A DNA stretch of 64,000 nucleotides from Nocardia sp. (lineage in GTDB: Bacteria; Actinomycetota; Actinomycetes; Mycobacteriales; Mycobacteriaceae). A program made the translations under genes and the position numbers. Below the pieces are notes generated by a model. That model was not told where the DNA came from, made no database searches, and was given only the letters and a program-made list of their open reading frames with translations. The stretch is taken from NCBI RefSeq assembly GCF_025465275.1, contig NZ_JAODNK010000062.1, forward strand, positions 81,860 through 145,859, given 5' to 3'. The stretch's first letter is position 1; each line of letters begins with the position of its first letter. Shown one piece after another: positions 44,566 to 51,973 of the stretch.

Positions 44566-44694
44566 ATGTGGTCCGAAATCGGCAAGACCGTCCGCCAAGG
44601 AATGGGCAGCTGGGCCAGCACCGCACGCATGTGCGCATGCGTCACGATGTTCACGATTGCCGCGATGGCACTCATCTGGCTCGGCACGCGGTAG
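44566..44694 (+). CDS. 42-aa single-pass membrane protein
   Basis: A short gene with a good ribosome-binding site (AAGGAG, 8 bp before ATG). The product starts MWSEIGKTVRQGMGSWAS and ends in a hydrophobic helix (MFTIAAMALIWLGTR). No family is recognised. It is divergent from the membrane HTH gene. Confidence 0.55.
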   Translation: MWSEIGKTVRQGMGSWASTARMCACVTMFTIAAMALIWLGTR

Positions 44695-45041
44695 CACCAG
44701 ATCGGCGGCGATACAACGTATTGGGCTGGTGCTCCGCAAGGGCCACCAGCCCGATGCAGCCTGCGGATGTTGCTGACAACCAGAAGCGCCGGTCGCACAA
44801 CCCCGTGGTTCGATGTTTTCGCCAGGTCCGAAATATGTTGATGCCCACCAGTTCTGACACCGCGACTCCGGCCTAGGCCACTTCCGAGCGCCGACGTTGT
44901 CGGCGACTACTACGCATGTTCGCAGACTCGTGCAGGGCAGCCCCGACGGCGGCTGTGCGCAGCAGGACACGGCCTCGAGGTGTTTGACGGCGTCAGTACC
45001 GGAGCGCTATGGAACTGCAGCGAGATCCCCCGAAATCGCTG
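44695..45041. other. 347-bp region at the right end of the 29-kb segment
   Basis: No gene is supported. It contains the right copy of the 17-bp palindromic end repeat (44984-45000) and leads into the right attachment repeat. Confidence 0.5.
44984..45000. repeat. Inner palindromic end repeat, right copy
   Basis: TTGACGGCGTCAGTACC matches 16144-16160 at 16 of 17 positions in the same orientation. It lies 97 bp inside the right attachment repeat. Confidence 0.65.
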
Positions 45042-46715
45042 TTACCACCGGTTTTCACTTTGCTCGATCAAGAGCGCAGCGTCCCAACCGCCAGGGTTCA
45101 GGGGTTCGAATCCCCTTAGCTCCACCAAAGGTGGCATTGCACGAACCGACTCCATTGGGGCTGGTACCGCGGAAGCGGTACCAGCCCCAATGTCGTTTCC
45201 GGGTTGGGGGATGCGGAAGGTGGGGACGAGGCGGTCGGGGCCGGTGATGGCGACGTGGGCGACGAGAGCCTCGATCAGCGCCTTGGCTTGAGTGCGGGTG
45301 CCGGTGGCGATGATTTCCGCGATGTGGTCGGCGATGCCGTCCAGCGTGGCGGGTTCCGGGGCTGTGGGTTCGTTGGCCAATGTGGCGGTGAGTTGGTCGC
45401 GGTGGGTGGCGAGCTGGGTTGTCTTGGTGCGTAATTCGGTGAGCCGTCCGGCGAGGAGTTCGGGGTCGAGTGTGCCGTTTTCGAAGGCGTTCAGGTAGCG
45501 GTCGATCGCCTGCTGGGCTTTGGCGAGCTCGGCGGTGACGGCGTCCAGTTCGACGCGGGTATCACTACTCGAATCGTGGTGGCGTCGCTTCTGGGCGCTG
45601 ACGGCTTGGCTGATCAGATCGTGCCGAGTGCGGTAGAACTTGCCCAATGCTTCCAGGACGGCCGCGTCGACGGAGTCGGCGTCGAGTCTGGTGTAGTCGC
45701 ATTTGTCGCTGTCGTAGCGGGCGCGGTTGAAGCAGGTGTAGTAGCGGTAGGTACGTGAGCGTCCGGTGGCGCGGGTGCCGATCATGGCGCGTCCACAGCG
45801 AGGGCAGCGCAGGCGACCGGTGAGCAGGTAGTCCGAGGAGTTCGCGGCGCGGTGGGCATGGGATTCCCCGCGCGCTTCGAGGACTGATTGGGCGTGGTCG
45901 AAGATGACGGTGTCGATGATGGCGGGATGGGTGTCGGTGACAGTGGTGTCGCGGAAGGTCAACTCGCCGAGATAGATCCGGCTGTTGAGGATCCGCAGCA
46001 CGTGATGCCCGGACCATTCGCGGCCGGTGCTGGCACGATGCCCCCGCGTGTTCAACTCCGCAGCGACGGCACGGGCACCGAGACGACGGCATGAGTAGAG
46101 GTCGAAGATCATGCGCACGACCACGGCTTCGGCCTCGTCAACGACCAGGGTTTGGGTGGTCTTGTCGACTCGGTAGCCGTAGGGGCGTTTGCCGCCCTTC
46201 CAAAGTCCTTTGGCGGCTTTGCGTTCCATGCCTGCGATGACGCGGTCGATGATGGTGTCGCGTTCGAACTGGGCGAACATGCCCAGCATCTGCACCAGCA
46301 TGCGACCCATCGGCGTGGAGGTGTCGAATGGTTCTGTGGCGGAGCGGAACACGACCTTGGCCCGGTCGAGCTCGTCGAGCAGAGTGACCAGGTCGCGCAG
46401 ATTGCGGGAGAAGCGGTCGACCCGGTAGACCACGAGCACATCGATGACCCCGGCGCGCGCAGCTTGCAGGGCACGCTGCAGACCTGGCCGCTCGGTGCTG
46501 GCGCCGGAGGCGTCGTCGGTGAAGGATGTCGTGTGTCGCCAGCCGGGTTGGGAATCGATGTAAGAGCCCAGGCGGGCGTCCTGGGCGTCGATGGAGTACG
46601 GCTGATTGTCTTCGGTGGTGGAGCGGCGGGTGTAAGTCCCTACCCGCACGTCCTGTTCCCATGCGGCCGTGTCGGTGGAGATACGCGAAGTTGAGGATCT
46701 TTTGCTGCCTGCCAT
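45042..46715 (-). CDS. Large serine recombinase (integrase)
   Basis: The 557-residue protein (from the ATG at 46715, after GGAAGG; an ATG at 46733 is an alternative) has a resolvase catalytic domain with Ser32 in YTRRSTTED and VYRVDRFSRNLRDLV. It also has a recombinase domain (GKRPYGYRVD, then GARAVAAELNTRGHRAS), a zinc ribbon (RCPRCGRAMIG paired with YYTCFNRARYDSDKC) and a coiled coil (VTAELAKAQQAIDRYLNAFE). Such enzymes integrate phages and ICEs. Its last 30 or so residues are encoded across an 18-bp-stem hairpin and the tRNA-Ala-derived repeat (LVELRGFEPLNPGG is antisense tRNA), as in integrases whose attP overlaps the gene end. Confidence 0.9.
   Translation of the reverse strand: MAGSKRSSTSRISTDTAAWEQDVRVGTYTRRSTTEDNQPYSIDAQDARLGSYIDSQPGWRHTTSFTDDASGASTERPGLQRALQAARAGVIDVLVVYRVDRFSRNLRDLVTLLDELDRAKVVFRSATEPFDTSTPMGRMLVQMLGMFAQFERDTIIDRVIAGMERKAAKGLWKGGKRPYGYRVDKTTQTLVVDEAEAVVVRMIFDLYSCRRLGARAVAAELNTRGHRASTGREWSGHHVLRILNSRIYLGELTFRDTTVTDTHPAIIDTVIFDHAQSVLEARGESHAHRAANSSDYLLTGRLRCPRCGRAMIGTRATGRSRTYRYYTCFNRARYDSDKCDYTRLDADSVDAAVLEALGKFYRTRHDLISQAVSAQKRRHHDSSSDTRVELDAVTAELAKAQQAIDRYLNAFENGTLDPELLAGRLTELRTKTTQLATHRDQLTATLANEPTAPEPATLDGIADHIAEIIATGTRTQAKALIEALVAHVAITGPDRLVPTFRIPQPGNDIGAGTASAVPAPMESVRAMPPLVELRGFEPLNPGGWDAALLIEQSENRW
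45098..45127. repeat. Right attachment-type repeat (partial tRNA-Ala)
   Basis: These 30 bp are identical to the 3' end of tRNA-Ala (16042-16071), including CCA. The upstream sequence does not form the rest of a tRNA, so it is an attachment-site copy and not a second tRNA gene. It lies within the 3' end of the serine recombinase gene. Confidence 0.85.
45153..45192. other. Perfect 18-bp-stem hairpin inside the recombinase 3' end
   Basis: CATTGGGGCTGGTACCGC pairs exactly with its complement (45175-45192) across a GGAA loop, 26 bp right of the attachment repeat. It could be a terminator or a binding site for recombinase or excisionase. Confidence 0.75.
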
Positions 46716-46885
46716 GCTGCCGGTCCTTCCCATCGATACACGTTTCTCGCAAACTCCGATATCCGAAACAACCTGTGGCGAACCGGAATTCGCGTTCTGG
46801 ATTCGATCCGGCATATCGCCGGGTCTATTGTCCCTCGATCGGTTTTCGAATGTATTGGTGTGGCGGGTATTTCGGTCGTGGCGTT

Positions 46886-47104
46886 TCATGCGGCGTTCCG
46901 TTCGCCGTTGTCGATGTGGTGGCGGTGGGTCCATGCGGTGATGAGGTCGGCGAGGAGGGTGACGGCGTGGTCGTGTTGGGTAGTGGCGAGGGGTTCGGTG
47001 TCGATTCGGTCGATGTGCCAGCGGTGGTGGGCGCGGTCGCGGGCATGCGGCTTGGCGGGCTCGGTGCCGGTCGGGGTGTGGTTTCCGGGTTCGGGGCGTT
47101 CCAT
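46886..47104 (-). CDS. Small hypothetical His-rich protein next to the recombinase
   Basis: The 72-residue protein starts at an ATG behind AGGAG. The N-terminal half is Pro/Thr-rich and the C-terminal half is a helix (DHAVTLLADLITAWTHRHHI). It lies 171 bp upstream of the recombinase gene on the same strand and may be an accessory factor such as a directionality protein, but no family is recognised. Confidence 0.5.
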   Translation of the reverse strand: MERPEPGNHTPTGTEPAKPHARDRAHHRWHIDRIDTEPLATTQHDHAVTLLADLITAWTHRHHIDNGERNAA

Positions 47105-47353
47105 CGGGGCTCCTGTGGGACGTTCGGCGTTTGGAATGGCGTCACCCATGTACTGGCAGGGGAACCCGCGTTTATCCGGGTACGGGACCGGAATTGATGC
47201 AATTCCGTGTTCCGTGGTCAAGGTTCGGAAACGATCCCGGGGGCCACTGGATTTCGGTGTGTGGGTTGGGTGCGCCGGTTAGCTGCCAAGAAGGGGCCCG
47301 ATTTCGACATCTCAGTACGAAACAGTTCGATAACGATCGGTGTCGGAACAGGC

Positions 47354-47392
47354 GAGCGCCCCAGGGGCGATTGTCTTGTCCCCGGGGCGCTC
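47354..47392 (-). terminator. Hairpin ending the small minus-strand operon
   Basis: GAGCGCCCCAGGGG and CCCCGGGGCGCTC are complementary except for one bulged A, with a 12-base loop. It lies 31 bp after the stop of the resolvase-like gene. Confidence 0.7.
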
Positions 47393-47422
47393 TGGATGTG
47401 GTCGCGACAGTGGGCGACAACG

Positions 47423-47770
47423 CTATCGTCGGATGACGAGGTCGGTCTGGTCCTGTCCGCCGTTAGTGGCGGTGGCGTACCTGGTTCCGGCGTCTACGCA
47501 GATCACGTCGGCGATCTTGACCAGTGCCGGGATGTCGTCGGGCTCGAAATGGTCTGCGCTCGGCGCGATCACGGCATTGGCGTGCTCGCTGTAGGCGAGG
47601 TTCATCAGGCGGTTGATCAGGGCGCCGCCCGGCCGATCCGGGTCACCGTAGTACACCAGGATCACTGACCATCCGCGCTCGGCGGCAAAGGCGTGGATTC
47701 GCGCCTCGTCGTCGTCGCATGCCTTGCCAGACACGTCCGTTCGTAGGAATCCGATCACGTAGTTGCTCAT
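47423..47770 (-). CDS. Small resolvase-fold protein, probably catalytically inactive
   Basis: The 115-residue protein resembles the catalytic domain of serine recombinases: VIGFLRTDVSG, a helix with EARIHAFAAERGWSVILVYY, and MNLAYSEHANAVIAPSADHF. The Ser of the usual YxRxS motif is not in place (LRTDVS), and the DRxxR segment is degraded. There is no DNA-binding domain. It overlaps the preceding wHTH gene by 4 bp. It may bind or modulate the element's recombinase, or act in regulation. Confidence 0.6.
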   Translation of the reverse strand: MSNYVIGFLRTDVSGKACDDDEARIHAFAAERGWSVILVYYGDPDRPGGALINRLMNLAYSEHANAVIAPSADHFEPDDIPALVKIADVICVDAGTRYATATNGGQDQTDLVIRR

Positions 47771-48024
47771 GGTCGTATCCCGGCGTAGTCGCGGTACACG
47801 GGCCGGGCGATCGCAAGGCGGCCGCGGTCCGTGCAGCGCCACCGTGCTGGGCCTTGCAGAGTGCTCATCGCCAGGCCGGTACGCGACAGTCGCAGCAGCG
47901 CGCGGTGGACCGAGGTCTCCAGCAGCAGGGTCGCGCGACAGAGTTGCCGCACGGTCAGAGCGTGCGGCGGATCGAGGTTCGCCAGTGCACCAAGGACTTT
48001 CGCCTCGGGTTCGGTGAACGCCAT
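47767..48024 (-). CDS. Small winged-helix (MarR-like) DNA-binding protein
   Basis: The 85-residue protein is a bare winged helix: EPEAKVLGALANL, HALTVRQLCRATLLLETSVH, RALLRLSRTGLAMS and a wing WRCTDRGRLAIA. It is coupled by ATGA to the resolvase-like gene and follows a 58-aa membrane peptide gene by 3 bp. It is likely a regulator of the mobile element. Confidence 0.7.
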   Translation of the reverse strand: MAFTEPEAKVLGALANLDPPHALTVRQLCRATLLLETSVHRALLRLSRTGLAMSTLQGPARWRCTDRGRLAIARPVYRDYAGIRP

Positions 48025-48027
48025 GGC

Positions 48028-48204
48028 TCACCACCCCCTGCTGATCGGTACATATGGGCGGAGTGGTTCGGCTGCCAGGCGCGCTTGAATGTCGGCGACG
48101 GTCAGCCGCTTCGGCCGCTGGCTGCGCTCAGCATCCGGTAGCGCGTGAGCAGCGAGGAAAAACAGCACTAGCGCGATGATGGTGGCGACAACGATGATTT
48201 CCAT
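48028..48204 (-). CDS. 58-aa membrane peptide
   Basis: The ATG at 48204 follows GGAGAACACC. One N-terminal transmembrane helix (MEIIVVATIIALVLFFLAAH) is followed by a basic tail with RLTVADIQARLAAEPLRPY. It is first in a three-gene operon with the wHTH and resolvase-like genes, and is divergent from the XRE regulator at 48389. Confidence 0.6.
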   Translation of the reverse strand: MEIIVVATIIALVLFFLAAHALPDAERSQRPKRLTVADIQARLAAEPLRPYVPISRGW

Positions 48205-48388
48205 GTCGGGTGTTCTCCATGTCCCTGGAACGGTGTTGGAGTGCACCCGACGCCGGGGACTGGTGATCGAACCGACGTCGGGGCAATGTGGAACGTATGC
48301 CCGGCCGACGCCGTGAACGGGTATGAACGTACCCCCAATGCCGTTACGCTGGCGATTGTCGTGACAACACGACCAGGAGGTGGTCCCC

Positions 48389-49615
48389 GTGAGTGGTTCC
48401 GCAGGTCCCTCGCAGATCGGTCAGCGAGTTCGGCTGTACCGGGAACGTATCGGGATGGCGCGGCCCGTGCTGGCCGGGCAGATCGGCCGGTCCGCCGAAT
48501 GGCTGAAAGCCTTGGAGAACGGCAGAATTCAGCGCACCCCGAGTCTTGAGTTGTTGCTGCGTATCGCCCGCGTCCTTGATTTGGACGACCTTGCCACGCT
48601 GACTGGAGACGATCACGCCGTACCGGTGACGGTATTCGCGGGTGAGCGTCACGCCGCCCTCTCCGAGGTACAGGCCGCGTTGACCGACTACCGCATCACC
48701 CCAAGCGCCCGACCGGTCAGTGTCGAGCATCTAGACGAGCGGCTGCGCAAGGCGTGGCGGATCCGCCATTCCAGTCCCGACCATCGCTCGCAGCTGGGTG
48801 CGCTGCTGCCGGGTCTCATCCGCGACGCGCAGACCGCTGCGCGTACTGCCGAGGATCGTCGCGCCGCACGCCGGACCCTGGCCGGTGTCTACCAGTTGGC
48901 CGATTTCTATGTTGCCTATCAACCCGCGCCCGAGCTGGTGTGGATGGTCGCCGACCGCGCGGTGAACGAGGGTTATGAGGCCGATGACCCCTACGTGATC
49001 GCTTGCAGTGCCTGGGCGATGGTGCAAGCCCTGCGTGATTCCGGACGCTGGGAGGAAGCAATTGCGCTGGCTCGCAGCGCGATCGACCAGATCACGCCGT
49101 GCCTCGACCGCGCCGAGACTCCCGACGATTGGCACGGCATCGCGGGAGCGTTGGAGTTCGAGATCGCCTACGTCCACGGCCGGCGCGGCAGGGCTGGCGA
49201 CGCTTGGAGCGGCCTCGAACAGGCCGACCGTATCGCCCAGCAACTCGGCCCGACCTATCGGCACGTGCAGACCAGCTTCTCCCAGCCGGTGATGGCCGCG
49301 CACGCAACGACTCTCGGCGTGGAACTGCGCCAGCCCGGGGAAGCTCTGCGTGCGGCACGCTCCATCGACGCTGACAACATCGTGTCCGTGCCGCGCCGCG
49401 GCCGCCACCTCATCGAGGTCGCCCGCGCCTACATGCAACGTGACGAGAACACCGCGGCGCTCACCATGCTGGTGAAGTCAGAGCAGACCGCCCCCGAGAC
49501 GATCCGCTACAACGGGTTTGCCCGCGACATGATCCGCGACCTGCTGAAGAAGCCGCCGACAGGCATGCGCAGCGATGTACGCGAACTGAGCCAGCGAGTA
49601 GGTATCCGCATCTAG
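48389..49615 (+). CDS. XRE-family regulator with TPR-like C-terminal domain
   Basis: The 408-residue protein has an N-terminal XRE helix-turn-helix (IGQRVRLYRERIGMARPVLA, then GRSAEWLKALENGRIQRTP, residues 11-60). Repeated helices follow over about 340 residues (for example AWAMVQALRDSGRWEEAIAL and GRHLIEVARAYMQRDENTAA), as in TPR-containing regulators of Streptomyces and Nocardia mobile elements. The GTG at 48389 follows AGGAGG by 8 bp. It is divergent from the small operon and probably controls both sides. Confidence 0.85.
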   Translation: MSGSAGPSQIGQRVRLYRERIGMARPVLAGQIGRSAEWLKALENGRIQRTPSLELLLRIARVLDLDDLATLTGDDHAVPVTVFAGERHAALSEVQAALTDYRITPSARPVSVEHLDERLRKAWRIRHSSPDHRSQLGALLPGLIRDAQTAARTAEDRRAARRTLAGVYQLADFYVAYQPAPELVWMVADRAVNEGYEADDPYVIACSAWAMVQALRDSGRWEEAIALARSAIDQITPCLDRAETPDDWHGIAGALEFEIAYVHGRRGRAGDAWSGLEQADRIAQQLGPTYRHVQTSFSQPVMAAHATTLGVELRQPGEALRAARSIDADNIVSVPRRGRHLIEVARAYMQRDENTAALTMLVKSEQTAPETIRYNGFARDMIRDLLKKPPTGMRSDVRELSQRVGIRI

Positions 49616-49794
49616 GCCACGTTCTCAAATTTCATCTCAGCGCCCCGGCACAACTGGTCAGCGTATTGGCACTGCACGTCATCTCTGTTGCATGCGCAAA
49701 CCAAGATCGCGCTGCTAGCCTGACTGCATTGGGGCTTTTGGGGTTATTTCGGGCCTTGCTCTGCCCAAGCGGCCATGCGAATTGCAGGGGTGTG

Positions 49795-50622
49795 ATGGAC
49801 CCACGTCATGAAGCTCAAGAGGTGGCGGCCGCACTTGGCACGTCCACGGCGGAGTTTCTCGGCAGAGGCACTTTCGGTGATACCTGGCGGGTTGGTGATT
49901 CCGCAGTCAAGGTGATCTGCTCGAACGACTATCCACCTGAGCGAGTTCAGCGTGAGGTTGCCGGATTGATGCGGGTATCGAGCCCTTTTGTGGTTCGACT
50001 GCTGTCGGCGAACACGATCGTACTGGGTGGCAAGGAGTGGCCTGCGTTGACGTTCGAGTACATCGACGGTGGTGACCTGCAACAGCGGATCGACGCGGAA
50101 GACCGGCCCGACTCGGCTATGGCCACCGCATTGTTGGTCGGCCTGCTAACAGGTGTTCAAGCCCTCCACAATGCGGACGGGACTGTCCATCGTGATATCA
50201 AGCCGGCGAACATCGCGTTGCGCGGTGGAGCGTGGGATCAGCCGCTGATTCTCGACCTCGGGTTGGCGAAGTCGGCGTCGGAGACAACCTTTACACAGTA
50301 TCCAGGGCTCGTCGGCACCGCCACATACATGGCACCGGAACAGTTGGCCGCTCGGCGGGCGAGGAAGGCCGCAGACCTTTTCGCCGTGGGTGTCACGGTG
50401 CGTGTTGCTATCACAGGAGAGCATCCGTTCCTGCGTCGCGGCCAGACCTACAGCTACGGAGAGGCGATCGAGGCCATCAAGGGCGGGCCCGCGCCACTGC
50501 CTGCCTGGCTGGGGGAGGACACCCGGTCGGTTCTCGACAGAATGGTGTGCTTCGCAGAGCATGACCGAGGCAGCTCCCGATCCAATCTCAAGCGGTTGGG
50601 ATCAATCCATGACGGACGGTAG
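49795..50622 (+). CDS. Soluble Ser/Thr protein kinase in the mobile region
   Basis: The 275-residue protein is a kinase domain alone: GRGTFG at 23-28, Lys39 in AVKVI, HRDIKPAN at 132-139, DLG instead of DFG at 154-156, and GTATYMAPE at 174-182. All catalytic residues are present. There is no membrane helix or sensor domain. The ATG at 49795 follows AGGGG. It overlaps the next gene by 14 bp, so the kinase and that protein are coupled and probably form a pair. Confidence 0.88.
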   Translation: MDPRHEAQEVAAALGTSTAEFLGRGTFGDTWRVGDSAVKVICSNDYPPERVQREVAGLMRVSSPFVVRLLSANTIVLGGKEWPALTFEYIDGGDLQQRIDAEDRPDSAMATALLVGLLTGVQALHNADGTVHRDIKPANIALRGGAWDQPLILDLGLAKSASETTFTQYPGLVGTATYMAPEQLAARRARKAADLFAVGVTVRVAITGEHPFLRRGQTYSYGEAIEAIKGGPAPLPAWLGEDTRSVLDRMVCFAEHDRGSSRSNLKRLGSIHDGR

Positions 50623-51973
50623 AGGCGTCGAGGACGAGTCGGACGATTCGTATTCGTTCGATATCGGTGCCGATCCACTTGAACTCACTGGATCGTCCGA
50701 CCACCGTGTCCTGGCACCAGCACCATCCGGGGCAGGCTGGGTAGTTATGGACGGGCCCGGGGCTGGTAGCACCGTTCTACCTGCCGGATCAACGACGCCG
50801 GGGGAGTACCAGTTGACGACTGCACTACCTAGTCGCGACGAGGCGCTCAGCGGAAAGTCGCCCATGATCATTGTTCATTGCCCGCACAGTAATCGTGGGT
50901 CGATCCCTCGACTGCTGGCCTCGGTGGCAAGCGCTTCGCAGAGCACGCTTGGCCTCGCTGCTGCGGTGCTTCTACCTTCTGCCGCACCTCTCGCGCACAC
51001 CCAGTGGCTGTCCAGTTGCCAGGCTGCCTCACTTCGCATAGCCGACCCTGCGTGCTACCTGCGCGATGGTGACCTTCTTAAGGTAAAGAAGATCAACTCA
51101 TACGCGCCAAAAAGAGCTCCATACCTCCTACGTGCGGAACTGGACATCGCCGAAGTACTTGATGCACAACGCTTAGTGGGCGCCAATCTGTTGCTTTCGC
51201 CGGGCTCGGTGGTGGATCCGGCCGACGCAGAAAACTCGCTGGATACCGTATTCGAGCAGGCTGACGACGCGCTAGCAGCGCTGGACGACTTTGAGCGGCT
51301 CGCGTTGAATCTCACCGTATCTCAGCAATGGCTGACCAACCCGGTGTTGAGGGATACGTTGCTGGCCCGCCTGATCGACCAGGAACAATTCGATGTGTGG
51401 TACATCAGGGTGCAGTGGCCATCGTCGCTGCCGACTTTTCACCAGCCCACTGATCGAAAGCTGCTCGACGGTTACAAACGACTCGCACAATTAGCTACTG
51501 ATGAGGACCGCCTGCTCCTACTGCCACAAACCGGATTAACTGGGTGGCTGCAGCTCGGGTTTGGTGCCACTGCATTCGGGGCGAGTCTTGCTGGCGCTGG
51601 ACATGCGTTCAGGGAGGAGTCCCAGCGTGGTGGAGGGCCTACCGAACGAGTTCAACGTTATTTTGAACCATCACTGCTGCATACGGTTGAACGGTCGGCA
51701 CATGCGGTGGTGGCCACGGCCGCAGAGTACAGCCAATGCCAATGCCCGTACTGCCCGCTGCTATGGAAGAAGCCGGACTGGGACCACCAGCTCGCCGAGC
51801 TTCACCACCTGTATTGGATGGGGCGGCTGGCCGCTGTTGAATCGATGACCGGCAGGCCACGGCCTGCCGCAGTCCGACGCACCGTTCGCACAGCACTCAA
51901 GACCGCGGCTACGCTGCCGCTTACCGGCCCTAACGTGCCGCAGCACCTACCAGTCTGGGATCAGATCCTGTAG
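50609..51973 (+). CDS. Unrecognised protein with CxCxxC motif, partner of the kinase
   Basis: The 454-residue protein starts with an acidic tail of about 30 residues, a candidate phosphorylation segment (EDESDDSYSFD). The rest has an alpha/beta pattern such as VVDPADAENSLDTVFEQADD, FDVWYIRVQW and DRLLLLPQTGLTGWLQLGF that could form a barrel. Near the end, Cys377, Cys379 and Cys382 with His393/399/400 look like a zinc site. The C-x-C-x2-C...H arrangement recalls tRNA-guanine transglycosylase-like proteins, but the spacing to His is shorter and this is only a suggestion. The end overlaps the convergent gene by 44 bp. Confidence 0.65.
   Translation: MTDGRGVEDESDDSYSFDIGADPLELTGSSDHRVLAPAPSGAGWVVMDGPGAGSTVLPAGSTTPGEYQLTTALPSRDEALSGKSPMIIVHCPHSNRGSIPRLLASVASASQSTLGLAAAVLLPSAAPLAHTQWLSSCQAASLRIADPACYLRDGDLLKVKKINSYAPKRAPYLLRAELDIAEVLDAQRLVGANLLLSPGSVVDPADAENSLDTVFEQADDALAALDDFERLALNLTVSQQWLTNPVLRDTLLARLIDQEQFDVWYIRVQWPSSLPTFHQPTDRKLLDGYKRLAQLATDEDRLLLLPQTGLTGWLQLGFGATAFGASLAGAGHAFREESQRGGGPTERVQRYFEPSLLHTVERSAHAVVATAAEYSQCQCPYCPLLWKKPDWDHQLAELHHLYWMGRLAAVESMTGRPRPAAVRRTVRTALKTAATLPLTGPNVPQHLPVWDQIL

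Noticed and set aside
45060..45127. Possible second tRNA-Ala gene
   Set aside because: Only the T arm and acceptor 3' strand are present; the 5' acceptor strand, D arm and anticodon arm are missing, so it is an attachment-site copy.
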